A stretch of 37,742 nt of DNA from contig JASJCX010000006.1 of assembly GCA_030065255.1 (NCBI GenBank), forward strand, positions 1-37,742. Direction: 5' to 3'. This document shows positions 15,885 through 24,533 of the stretch, piece by piece; within the stretch, counting starts at the first letter, position 1; each line of letters begins with the position of its first letter. The stretch is from Calothrix sp. MO_167.B42 (lineage in GTDB: Bacteria > Cyanobacteriota > Cyanobacteriia > Cyanobacteriales > Nostocaceae). A program made the translations under genes and the position numbers. The notes beneath the pieces are model-generated. The model was not told the origin of the DNA. It searched no databases and was given only the letters and a program-made list of their open reading frames with translations.

Positions 15885-17540
15885 CTACAAAAATTTTAAC
15901 CACCGTTTAATGCTGCCTGGTAAACTAGAAGTCAGGCGCAGAGGGATTTGTGGGGTGGAAAAGGATTGGACGTAACCAGGGGTTAAAAATGGTTGATAAG
16001 CCTTGGCTGATGGTGTCTGTTGTTGGATAAACGCCAAGGTGATACCCTGGAGCATTTGGCGTAGGGGTTGGGTTTGCTGACCTCGTTTTTCCGGAACAAT
16101 GTTGTTAATTGCACTATTTTTATATGTGGAGTCACTAATACTCAAGTGGGTACCACCAATGGCTGTTAATAAATATTTATTACCCTGTAATTGCTGAAAA
16201 GGCTTAATTTGATGGGAAATTGCGGGGGTAAGAGTATCTTCAGTTCCTGTGAAAATTAATACAGGATTTTTTACCTTTGCCATGCCTTGAGGGCCAAATA
16301 TTTCCCCTACCAGGGGGTTAAAAGCGATCGCATTTTTCACCCGAGAATCTTGGAATTGTAGTTTTCGCCCTTTTAATCCCTTGGCTGCACACTGTAACCA
16401 ATCTCCGGGGGATTTAGCCAAGGAAAAAGTACTTTGACAAAATCGGCGCAGATGTTCTAAATCTAACTGGGCACCAACTAAAGCTAGGGCTGTATATCCT
16501 CCCAAGGAATGGCCAATTACAGTTGCTTTGTTGGCATTAAGTTGGGAATTGAGTACCCCTGGTTGGGAATTGAGTTTAGCGAATTCGTCTAGTAAAAAAC
16601 TCACATCTTGGGGGCGATGGCTAAATTCGGTGGGGGAAATCAAATCCTGTAAATTCCCCTTGTTAGTGGCTTGATTTACAGCCATACTATTACTACCAGG
16701 GTGTTCCAATGCGGCGACGGTGATACCGTGGGAAGCAAGGTGACGGGCTAAATAAGCTAGAAATGTCCGATTGGCACCAAAACCATGGGAAATAACTACC
16801 AAGGGAGTCTGAGTCTTTTTTGTATCTGGACTCCAATAAATATCTACGGGGATAACACGGTTTCTGGTTCTATCGGTTAAGCGAATTGTTTTGGTTCGGA
16901 CTGTGTTTGTACCGGCTTGAGCGGGGTTAAAGGATGTTGGTAATTTAGGATTATTTTTGACAAGTAAATCTGCTTGTAGGGAATTTCCCAAGGCTATGCT
17001 GGACAAATAAGTCGGGTTAATTTTCATCGCCAAGGATATGGCTTGGGCAGCATCGATGGTAACACTAGTCTGGGGGTATGCCCGCAAGAAACCTAGTAAA
17101 CTCAATCCATCAACTTGTCTTAAAGTTAAGTACAAACCCGTTTTTAAAGTTTCTGGGGAACTACCCGGTATCACATTAGCCAAGGATGAAATTAACTGCT
17201 TACCTGCCGATGTTTTCATTAAACTATCAAAAAAGCGATCGGCAATTTTTGGGTCTATTTGGAATCTCTGGGTTAATAATTGTCCCATTTGTGGGGTCAA
17301 TACCGGCGAAAAAATTTGTAGTTTGCTTGGCAGTTTACCGGTTTTGGCAAATTTTTCCAAGTCTCCAATTTCTACTGACTGCTGAAATGGTCCCAAGCGA
17401 ATATTTACCTTTTCCGCTGCTAAAGCCCTAGGCATTGCTAGGCACCAACCCAAGGTCATACAACTAGCATACAACCATCCTTTGACAAAGAATGATTTAT
17501 ACCTATTTATACCAATTGGCAACTGCATAAGTAATTTCAT
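15885..17540 (-). CDS. DUF1400 alpha/beta hydrolase, exported
   Basis: A 551-residue protein with an N-terminal signal or anchor segment (WLYASCMTLGWCLAMPRALA, about 22-41), a cyanobacterial DUF1400 domain (about 42-190) that begins EKVNIRLGPFQQSVEIGDLE, and an alpha/beta hydrolase domain (about 235-510). Nucleophile Ser345 in VIGHSLGGYTAL, acid Asp in GTEDTLTP and His in GGTHLSI complete a triad. An oxyanion-side motif VVISHGFGANR is visible. Related proteins are annotated as predicted dienelactone hydrolases; actual substrate is unknown. A small internal duplication (LNSQPGVLNSQLNANK) sits just before the nucleophile elbow. Probably lies upstream in an operon with the HDAC-like gene. Confidence 0.88.
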   Translation of the reverse strand: MKLLMQLPIGINRYKSFFVKGWLYASCMTLGWCLAMPRALAAEKVNIRLGPFQQSVEIGDLEKFAKTGKLPSKLQIFSPVLTPQMGQLLTQRFQIDPKIADRFFDSLMKTSAGKQLISSLANVIPGSSPETLKTGLYLTLRQVDGLSLLGFLRAYPQTSVTIDAAQAISLAMKINPTYLSSIALGNSLQADLLVKNNPKLPTSFNPAQAGTNTVRTKTIRLTDRTRNRVIPVDIYWSPDTKKTQTPLVVISHGFGANRTFLAYLARHLASHGITVAALEHPGSNSMAVNQATNKGNLQDLISPTEFSHRPQDVSFLLDEFAKLNSQPGVLNSQLNANKATVIGHSLGGYTALALVGAQLDLEHLRRFCQSTFSLAKSPGDWLQCAAKGLKGRKLQFQDSRVKNAIAFNPLVGEIFGPQGMAKVKNPVLIFTGTEDTLTPAISHQIKPFQQLQGNKYLLTAIGGTHLSISDSTYKNSAINNIVPEKRGQQTQPLRQMLQGITLAFIQQQTPSAKAYQPFLTPGYVQSFSTPQIPLRLTSSLPGSIKRWLKFL

Positions 17541-17846
17541 GGAGATTTACCCTTGCTTCCCTCTCAGTCATAGACGATGGAAACGCATACCCGTTCCAAA
17601 TGAGTTAAGAGTTGACAGTTGACAGTTGACAGTTGATAGTTGACAGGCGTAGGGTGCGTGAGGTGCGAAAATATTTGAACATAGCAATAAGATTTATAAC
17701 CTCACGCACCAACCACCGATTATGACAATTGCGTAAGTCCTGCTTATTACTTATTACTTATTACTTATTACTTATTTTTGAGGAAACCCAACAACCAATC
17801 ACTTGGATATTGTTGGGTTTCCCTTAGAGCAGCATGAATTATTTGT
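17541..17846. repeat. Repeat-filled spacer with two hairpins
   Basis: Contains five GTTGACA-type units (17611-17645), a perfect 12-bp inverted repeat GGTGCGTGAGGT (17653-17664) / ACCTCACGCACC (17699-17710), an ACTTATT array (17743-17777), and a 13-bp perfect inverted repeat GGAAACCCAACAA (17782-17794) / TTGTTGGGTTTCC (17810-17822). The last lies 25 bases past the polysaccharide-export stop codon and could end its transcript, though no T-tract follows on that strand. Confidence 0.75.
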
Positions 17847-19319
17847 CTAGAATCCGAAGAAGAATCTAAGTACGTTGATAGCTCCACCTACAGGTCCTAA
17901 AATTAGACCTAAAGGATCGGCAACCCTAGCAACGCTAGAACGACCAACAAGTACAACATCGTCATCACGAAGAATGGGATTTGTCTGCTCATTAATTCCT
18001 GCTGCCAAGTCTACTTTAATTTGGCGCCTAGTTACAGAACCATTAGGATTGAGGCGAACCAGAGTGATTTTCTTTTTCTTGGCTCTAGCATCATTAAATC
18101 CCCCTGCTGCCAGTAATGCATCATTTAAAGGACTGTTAGGTCTAACTGTTACTCTGCCTGGGTTTTTCACTTCCCCTACTACACCAACTTCAATCTGTGC
18201 GGGGGACAAAGTTGTTGTGGCTAATTGAGTCGCTTCTGCTGGATTAATTTCAGTTGCAGTGGGAACAACAATGGTATCTCCATCTTGGAGAATCACATCT
18301 TGACTGATATCACCACTTTGTAGCAATTGCCAAAGATTAATATCAATATTTTGTTCGCTACCAGTTTTAGTTGGCCTTCGGATAGTGACTTTGCGAACAT
18401 TAGCTTGGGATGTAATACCCCCAGCCTGCTGAATAACCCTAGTTAATGTTGGCAGATTCGCTACATTGTCACCGCCTCCTGGTTGTTGAGTATTTTGAGC
18501 ATTATTAGCATTATTATTAATATTCACAAGGTAAGCACCAGGACGATTCACCTCACCAATAACAGCCACTGTACGTGGAACACTGGGACTAGCAGCAAAG
18601 TTAAGTGCAGCTAAATTTCTGGCTTCTGCTAAATTGGGTTCTTTGGCTGTGGGGACAAAAATAGTGTCTCCATCTCGTAAAGTAATATCTTGGGGTAGTT
18701 GACCTGTAGTCACCCATTCTTTGAGGTTAAGAGGAACTACTGTTCCACGCCTTTTCACCGCCACTTGAGTAATATCCGCAGTCATAGTTACTCCCTGAGC
18801 TGCTGTCAGTGCTGCTAGGACTGTTGGGTACTGTACCCCAGGATTATCTCCTCCACTACCTTGCAAGTTGAGTGTATAAGAACCAGGACGTGTTATCTCC
18901 CCAGAGACAAAGACATTAATTGGACGGGGTGATAACAAATTTACTGAAATTAGAGGACGCTTAAGATAACGAGAATATTTGCTGGCAATGTTATCTGCGG
19001 CTTGTTCTGTTGTTAGTCCTTCCAAAGGAATGCTACCAATTAAAGGCAGATTAATCCGTCCTCCAGGGGGAATTTGATACTCACCCGTATATTCAGGAAC
19101 TTCAAATACATTTACACGTATGCGATCGCCACCACCCAAAGTATAATTTCTATCTAGTGCTGTCTGTGGTTGGGCAGTTGTCAATGTGTTTAGTGGAGCA
19201 TTGGTAGATACTGTATTAATTTGAGCCAAGGTTGTGGAGGGAAAAAATATCATGGTCGTTAATATAACCACTCCTGCAACTGGCTGGGTGAGAAATTTAA
19301 ATAAAGCTGTATTAAGCAT
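17847..19319 (-). CDS. Polysaccharide export outer-membrane protein (Wza-like, SLBB repeats)
   Basis: A 490-residue exported protein: signal peptide at about 8-33, then a Poly_export domain (YTLGGGDRIRVNVFEVPEYT, about 60-150), followed by three SLBB-type soluble-ligand-binding domains seen as repeats of VFVSGEITRPGSY, VAVIGEVNRPGAYLV and VGVVGEVKNPGRVTV, each followed by a TxxxALxxAxG helix and a DGDTIxVP strand. This fits the periplasmic ring of a Wzy-type capsule or exopolysaccharide exporter. No lipoprotein cysteine is evident in the signal. The adjoining Wzc kinase and glycosyltransferases are not in the window. A homologue lies beside the fabI-ntcA neighbourhood in Anabaena as I recall it. 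Confidence 0.9.
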   Translation of the reverse strand: MLNTALFKFLTQPVAGVVILTTMIFFPSTTLAQINTVSTNAPLNTLTTAQPQTALDRNYTLGGGDRIRVNVFEVPEYTGEYQIPPGGRINLPLIGSIPLEGLTTEQAADNIASKYSRYLKRPLISVNLLSPRPINVFVSGEITRPGSYTLNLQGSGGDNPGVQYPTVLAALTAAQGVTMTADITQVAVKRRGTVVPLNLKEWVTTGQLPQDITLRDGDTIFVPTAKEPNLAEARNLAALNFAASPSVPRTVAVIGEVNRPGAYLVNINNNANNAQNTQQPGGGDNVANLPTLTRVIQQAGGITSQANVRKVTIRRPTKTGSEQNIDINLWQLLQSGDISQDVILQDGDTIVVPTATEINPAEATQLATTTLSPAQIEVGVVGEVKNPGRVTVRPNSPLNDALLAAGGFNDARAKKKKITLVRLNPNGSVTRRQIKVDLAAGINEQTNPILRDDDVVLVGRSSVARVADPLGLILGPVGGAINVLRFFFGF

Positions 19320-20174
19320 ATTTACCTGAAATTAACATACATAAAGTGGTAACTAAACTTTTGACTCTCGACTATACTTAGGTATTCCAGTTCCCTAAGC
19401 TTCTTATCTACAATTTGCTGAATTTTCCGCCCAAAACCATACATGGAGTTTTAATTTTTGGTGAAGCAAATTTAAAGTTGAGATGAGTCTGATACAAAAG
19501 TTTAGAGTGATAGAACAGTGGGAAAATAAATACTTTTATTTTCCTTAGTTGGTCAAGCATACAATATAATATCGAATATGCACGATCAACAAATACATAA
19601 TAGTAAATGTGGATTTACAGTTGTAAGTATTTTCCGCTCTGACCCATTAACTACATTAATTCGTAGAATCATAGGTTTTTTATCTTAATGGGGTTGTTGT
19701 AAATTACATTCACCTGTGGTTTACCCTGGTTAAACTTATATTTACTTTCCCTGTGACTTTTATAACCTAAGTTTCATATTTCGGTTAGTTAATATGTAGT
19801 CTTAGACAGATATGGTGGGGTGGTAGAGCCTCTGTCAGGAATAGTATTTCCTTGTTTGTGTAATATTATCATATGATTGTCTATTTTCATACAAGTAATC
19901 TTGAGATTACAGGTAACAAGAATAAATTTTTTTAATCGTTAGTTAAATAAATCAGTGCAGATTAGCTGTTTTTAATTACCCTCTCCGTGTAAAAATAATA
20001 TCCTTACTGCACGATATTTTGATTTGAAAGTGATAATTTTATCCGTACTGTTATCAAAAAGTCACAAGCCTAATTCCCGAGGTTAAAAGTTTGCCTATTT
20101 TTTTAATTATTCTGGGAAAGTGAAAGAAGGTTATGGCTGGGAATTACTGACAAATTTAACACTCAAGATTTAGT
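19320..20174. other. 855-bp AT-rich intergenic region
   Basis: No recognised gene. Contains a perfect 10-bp inverted repeat GGAAAATAAA (19521-19530) / TTTATTTTCC (19535-19544) with a 4-base loop, about 200 bases upstream of the polysaccharide-export start. A 36-codon plus-strand reading frame (19578-19688, starting MHDQQIHNSKCGF) follows, unlike any family I know and with no clear ribosome-binding site. The rest is AT-rich. Confidence 0.4.
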
Positions 20175-21137
20175 TTATTTTTGCAAATTTTTGATAAAAA
20201 ATTCTTCTAGGGAAGGGCGAAATAACTTCATATTGATAATTTTTCCGCCCATTAATCTCAGACTAGCCAGAAAGTCATAGTAATCTCCTTGTACCTCTCC
20301 TTGCCAAGAACCATCTAACTTAGATTCTATGTTTGGTAGCCATTTTTGCAAAATTTCCCAGTCACCTCCTTCACCAATTACATAATAAGTATTGGCTGTA
20401 CCTAATAACTGGTTAAGGGAGCCACAGCAAACTAATTCCCCTTTGGCTAAAATGGCGACGCGATCGCAAATTTTTTCCACGTCACTGAGAATATGGCTGT
20501 TGAAAAAAATAGTTTTTCCTTGTTGTTTGAGTGTAAGAATAATTTCTCGCATTTGGTAACGTCCCACGGGGTCGAGTCCAGACATGGGTTCGTCCAGAAA
20601 TACTAAATCTGGATTGTTAATTAATGCCTGGGCCATGCCTACCCGTTGCAACATTCCCTTGGAGTAGCGACGCATTTGTTTCTTGCGAGCATCTATTTTT
20701 GATAAACCCACCAAGTCTAATAATTGGGGAATGCGTTGTCGCTGTAGACTCGAAGGAATTTGAAATATGCCTGCTGCTAGTTGTAAAAATTCCCAACCGG
20801 TAAGATAATCATATAGGTAAGGGTTTTCCGGTAGATAGCCGATGCGTTGTTTTACACTGCGATCGCCGATTGGCTTACCTAACAATATACCTTTTCCAGT
20901 AGTTGGACGGATAATTCCTAGTAACAATTTAAACAATGTAGTTTTGCCAGCACCGTTGGGTCCAAGCAAGCCAAAAGTTTCTCCTTGGTACACTTTTAAG
21001 GAGCAGCTTTTTAGGGATACAACTTTCTCATTTAGCCAAAAGCCGGTACGATATACTTTTCGCAATTCACTAGTCAACACCACTGGTGTTTCTTGACTAT
21101 CAAATGGAACATCGGGTACGTCTGCTACAGACTTCAT
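20175..21137 (-). CDS. ABC transporter ATP-binding protein
   Basis: A 320-residue ABC ATPase of the exporter (NatA/CcmA-like) class. Walker A GPNGAGKTTLFKLL (about 59-72), Q-loop region YLPENPYLYDYLTG, signature YSKGMLQRVGMAQAL, Walker B DLVFLDEPMSGLDP, and switch His in FFNSHILSDVEKIC are all intact. A C-terminal extension (from about 245) is typical of this class. No permease gene is adjacent on either side, so its membrane partner must be encoded elsewhere. Substrate unknown. Confidence 0.92.
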   Translation of the reverse strand: MKSVADVPDVPFDSQETPVVLTSELRKVYRTGFWLNEKVVSLKSCSLKVYQGETFGLLGPNGAGKTTLFKLLLGIIRPTTGKGILLGKPIGDRSVKQRIGYLPENPYLYDYLTGWEFLQLAAGIFQIPSSLQRQRIPQLLDLVGLSKIDARKKQMRRYSKGMLQRVGMAQALINNPDLVFLDEPMSGLDPVGRYQMREIILTLKQQGKTIFFNSHILSDVEKICDRVAILAKGELVCCGSLNQLLGTANTYYVIGEGGDWEILQKWLPNIESKLDGSWQGEVQGDYYDFLASLRLMGGKIINMKLFRPSLEEFFIKNLQK

Positions 21138-21476
21138 TTTTGCTTAATTTCTATTAGCAACAATAGTAATAAATATTACACAGTGATTAGACTGAGTTAA
21201 CTGCTTTGGAATAACAGTATGGATGTGTAAATTACGTCCAAAAGGATAACTGATTGCCAAGTATTTTGTCACTATTTTGAAAAGAGTTGATGGTTAGCGG
21301 TTGACGGTTGACAGTTGACAGTTGACAGTTGACAGTTGACAGTTGACAGTTGACAGTTGACAGTTGACAGTTAGGAATTAGGAATTAGGAATTGAGAATT
21401 ATTATTCCCTCATCCCCTCATCCCCTCATCCCCTCATCACCTCATCCCCTCATCACCTCATCCCCTCATCCCCTCA
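21138..21476. repeat. Stacked tandem arrays upstream of hisB stop
   Basis: Three different arrays lie end to end: nine TTGACAG units (21308-21370), about three TTAGGAA units (21372-21392), and nine 8-bp CTCATCCC/CTCATCAC units (21409-21480). The octamer array runs into hisB, whose TGA stop (21477-21479) is part of the ninth unit. Confidence 0.92.
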
Positions 21477-22148
21477 TCACAAGACTCCTTTAGAGCTGGG
21501 AATAGTGGTAGCTCGTCTGGGATCAATTGCGACTGCGATTCGGGTGGCGCGGGCAAAGGCTTTAAATGTGGCTTCAATAATATGATGGGAATTGATGCCA
21601 TCCAATTGGCGAATGTGTAATGTCATCTGACTGTGGTTTACCAGGGCGACAAAAAATTCCCTTACTAGTTGAGTATCATAGGTACCTACTCGCTGGGTAG
21701 GAATGTCTAAGCCATAACTCAGATGGGGTCGTCCAGAAAAGTCTAGGGCTACTTGCACTAATGCTTCATCTAAAGGGGCAAGAAAATTACCAAAACGGAC
21801 AATACCCTTCCTATTTCCTAATGCTTTTGCCATGGCTTGTCCCAAGGTAATACCCACATCTTCGTTGGTATGGTGGTCATCAATTTCCCAGTCTCCTTGG
21901 GCGCGAATGTCTAAATCAATTAGGCCATGGGAAGCTATTTGATGTAGCATATGATCCAAAAAAGGGATGCCTGTGGCGGCATGGCAAACCCCTGTACCAT
22001 CAAAATTAACCGTCACTTGCACATCTGTTTCCCCGGTTTTACGGCTGACACAAGCCATACGAGGGGTAAAATTGGTTTGTGTCTCATCTGGGGTGGTGAT
22101 GATTTGCTGCACAGCAGAGTCCTTGCCGGAAGTATCGCTAATTTGCAT
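21477..22148 (-). CDS. hisB: Imidazoleglycerol-phosphate dehydratase
   Basis: A 223-residue HisB, catalysing the dehydration of imidazole-glycerol phosphate to imidazole-acetol phosphate in histidine synthesis. Manganese-ligand motifs are present: [30 protein letters not shown] (HHTNED) and [17 protein letters not shown]. The first 30 residues before [20 protein letters not shown] are an N-terminal tail of the length seen in other cyanobacterial HisB, so the long start is kept; Met31 is an alternative. Followed upstream by fabI on the same strand with a repeat-rich spacer. The stop codon is provided by an octamer array. Confidence 0.96.
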   Translation of the reverse strand: MQISDTSGKDSAVQQIITTPDETQTNFTPRMACVSRKTGETDVQVTVNFDGTGVCHAATGIPFLDHMLHQIASHGLIDLDIRAQGDWEIDDHHTNEDVGITLGQAMAKALGNRKGIVRFGNFLAPLDEALVQVALDFSGRPHLSYGLDIPTQRVGTYDTQLVREFFVALVNHSQMTLHIRQLDGINSHHIIEATFKAFARATRIAVAIDPRRATTIPSSKGVL

Positions 22149-22428
22149 GGGATATTGGTTGAATAATTAGTAATGGTGAATTAGTCGGTCGGTGTTAAAA
22201 ATGCTAGGAGGCAGGAGGGAAGAGGCAGGGGGCAGGGGGCAGGGGGAGTGAGGGAGGTGTGGGAAGTGTGGGAAGTGTGGGAAGTGTGGGAAGTGTGGGG
22301 AGATGAAATAACTAACTATCAACTACCAACTACCAACTACCAACCATCAACTGTCAACTACCAACTACCAACCATCAACTGTCAACTGTCAACTGTCAAC
22401 TGTCAACTGTCAACTGTCAACTGTCAAC
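22149..22428. repeat. Tandem arrays between fabI and hisB
   Basis: Five GTGTGGGAA nonamers (22257-22301) followed by a run of CAACTAC and CAACTGT heptamers (about 22319-22428). The last CAACTGTCAACT abuts the fabI TGA stop (22429-22431). The spacer separates two genes that otherwise could be one transcript. Confidence 0.9.
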
Positions 22429-23205
22429 TCACATTCCCATGATTTCATATCCTGCATCTACATACAGAACTTGTCCTGTAATGCCGCTAGCTAAGTCGCT
22501 ACATAAGAAAGCTGCTGCATTACCCACCTCTAACTGAGTAACAGTGCGTCGCAAGGGAGCGACCTCTTCCACATGGTGAATCATGTCCAGAATGCCACCC
22601 ACCGCACTGGAAGCCAATGTGCGAATTGGGCCTGCGGAAATGGCATTGACGCGAATATTTTTCGGGCCGAGTTCTGCTGCTAAGTATCGTACACTTGCTT
22701 CTAATCCCGCCTTGGCAACTCCCATGACGTTATAATTGGGTATTGCTCTGATGCTGCCTAAATAGCTAAGGGTAAGGATACTGCCCCCTGAATTCATGAG
22801 TGGTTTAGCAGCACCAGCTAACTGAGCCAAAGAGTAAGCACTGACCTCTAAAGCAGTTTGGAAACCAGAACGGGAAGTTTGGCTAAAAGCACCAGTTAAA
22901 TCTTCTCTTTGGGCAAAAGCTAGACAATGGATGAGAATATCTATTTGACTCCACTTTTGTGCGATCGCTGCAAAGGTTGATTGTACTTGCTCGTCATCCT
23001 GGACATTGCAAGGTAAAAATAAGCTGGGATTGAGTGGCTCCACCAGATCTGCAACTTTTTTCTCCATTTTGCCCTTTTCATCAGGTAAATAGGTAATTCC
23101 TAGGTTGGCTCCAGCTTTGTGTAACTGTTGGGCAATACCCCAGGCAATAGAGCGATTATTAGCGATGCCTGTTACTAGGGCATTTTTTCCAGTCAAATCC
23201 AGCAT
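22429..23205 (-). CDS. fabI: Enoyl-[acyl-carrier-protein] reductase (NADH), FabI
   Basis: A 258-residue FabI, the last step of each fatty-acid elongation cycle. N-terminal MLDLTGKNALVTGIANNRSI holds the dinucleotide motif; the catalytic Y-x6-K is in YNVMGVAKAGLEAS; SAGPIRTLAS and the C-terminal ITGQVLYVDAGYEIMGM are characteristic. The start at 23205 is chosen because the protein then matches the usual family length; an in-frame ATG seven codons upstream (23226) would add MFISKIY. Divergent from ntcA across about 490 bases. Confidence 0.96.
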   Translation of the reverse strand: MLDLTGKNALVTGIANNRSIAWGIAQQLHKAGANLGITYLPDEKGKMEKKVADLVEPLNPSLFLPCNVQDDEQVQSTFAAIAQKWSQIDILIHCLAFAQREDLTGAFSQTSRSGFQTALEVSAYSLAQLAGAAKPLMNSGGSILTLSYLGSIRAIPNYNVMGVAKAGLEASVRYLAAELGPKNIRVNAISAGPIRTLASSAVGGILDMIHHVEEVAPLRRTVTQLEVGNAAAFLCSDLASGITGQVLYVDAGYEIMGM

Positions 23206-23694
23206 ATAAATTTTTGAGATAAACAATCAATTATTCAATTAGGAGCATACAAGAAGAAGAGGGAAGGAGGGAAGTGTGGGAAGTGTGGGAGGTGTGGGAG
23301 GTGTGGGAGGTGTGGGAGGTGTGGGAAGTGTGGGAGGTGTGGGAAGTGTGGGAGGTGTGGGAAGTGTGGGGAGCGTGGAGTGATGGAATAATAACTCTTA
23401 ACTCTTAACTCTTAACTCTTAACTCTTAACTCTCATGCATACTTCCTTAATATCTGCTCAAGACATCTTAGATTATGCTTAATAAAAGCAAGAAATGACA
23501 TCTAATGTACGAACCTATTAAAAAGTAGCGTATGGAATAATGAAAAATAATATGTCATCATGAACCAATAGTAAAAAAGAAGTGAGGTTAAGTTATAGAA
23601 AAGTATAAAAACTTTGACAATGTGTTTTTGAATTGTCGGGTGTTTTCTGAGGAAATCAGTTTTAGTTTTTCCGGCATCGGGTAGGGGAAGGGAG
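23206..23694. promoter_or_regulatory. fabI-ntcA divergent regulatory region with tandem arrays
   Basis: Eleven GTGTGGGAA/GTGTGGGAG nonamers (23274-23372) and five AACTCTT heptamers (23393-23433) lie on the fabI side. The remaining 260 bases are AT-rich and should contain the ntcA promoters. I could not find an exact NtcA box (GTA-N8-TAC) in this stretch. A purine-rich GGGGAAGGGAG precedes the ntcA ATG. Confidence 0.8.
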
Positions 23695-24366
23695 ATGATC
23701 GTGACACAAGATAAAGCCCTCGCAAATGTTTTTCGCCAGATGGCAACTGGTGCGTTTCCTCCAGTCGTGGAGAGTTTTGAGCGTAATAAGACGATCTTTT
23801 TTCCCGGCGATCCTGCTGAACGAGTGTATTTCCTTTTAAAAGGTGCAGTGAAACTATCCAGGGTGTATGAAGCAGGAGAGGAAATAACTGTGGCGCTATT
23901 ACGTGAAAATAGCGTTTTTGGAGTTTTATCCCTACTAACGGGAAATAAGTCGGATAGATTCTACCATGCAGTCGCTTTTACACCTGTGGAATTGCTCTCA
24001 GCCCCCATTGAGCAAGTAGAGCAAGCACTAAAAGAAAATCCTGAATTGTCCATGCTCATGCTGCGTGGTCTTTCTTCGCGGATTCTGCAGACAGAGATGA
24101 TGATTGAAACCCTGGCTCATCGAGATATGGGTTCGAGATTAGTGAGTTTTTTACTAATTCTCTGTCGCGATTTTGGAGTTCCATCCGCCGATGGCATCAC
24201 CATTGATCTCAAGTTATCTCATCAAGCGATCGCAGAGGCAATTGGCTCTACAAGGGTAACTGTCACCCGATTACTAGGTGATTTACGTGAGAAAAAGATG
24301 ATTTCCATACACAAGAAGAAGATTACTGTACATAAACCCGTCACTTTAAGTAGACAATTTACTTAG
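23695..24366 (+). CDS. ntcA: Global nitrogen regulator NtcA
   Basis: A 223-residue CRP/FNR-family regulator with the sequence and exact length of cyanobacterial NtcA, the 2-oxoglutarate-responsive activator of nitrogen assimilation and heterocyst genes. Cyclic-nucleotide-like effector domain at about 25-130 ([20 protein letters not shown], then [15 protein letters not shown]); long dimer helix 115-150; helix-turn-helix at about 172-197 ([20 protein letters not shown]), which reads GTA-N8-TAC boxes. Met1-Ile2-Val3 start follows GGGGAAGGGAG. It heads a possible transcript with the DUF3084 gene 167 bases downstream. Confidence 0.98.
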   Translation: MIVTQDKALANVFRQMATGAFPPVVESFERNKTIFFPGDPAERVYFLLKGAVKLSRVYEAGEEITVALLRENSVFGVLSLLTGNKSDRFYHAVAFTPVELLSAPIEQVEQALKENPELSMLMLRGLSSRILQTEMMIETLAHRDMGSRLVSFLLILCRDFGVPSADGITIDLKLSHQAIAEAIGSTRVTVTRLLGDLREKKMISIHKKKITVHKPVTLSRQFT

Positions 24367-24533
24367 TGACAACCAGGGGATTGGAGTAGATCGATGTTTT
24401 CCTGTCTCAATGAATGATTAAGGACTGATAAACCACTCATCCATTGACTTGTGGTAAACTACATTTGGCTCCATTCCCCACACACAATTTTTTAGAAGTA
24501 GGCTGTATCTGGAGGGATTTCGTTAGTTATAAG

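Noticed and set aside
17782-17822. Rho-independent terminator for the polysaccharide export gene
   Set aside because: The 13-bp hairpin is real, but no T-tract follows in the direction of transcription and the AAACCCAACA sequence is a common dispersed repeat.
21308-23433. Possible CRISPR array
   Set aside because: Units are 7-9 bp head-to-tail with no spacers, so they are simple tandem repeats; no cas genes are present.
23434-23694. NtcA autoregulatory box (GTA-N8-TAC) upstream of ntcA
   Set aside because: No exact match found by eye; GTACGAACCTATTA and GTATGGAATAATGA fail at the second half.
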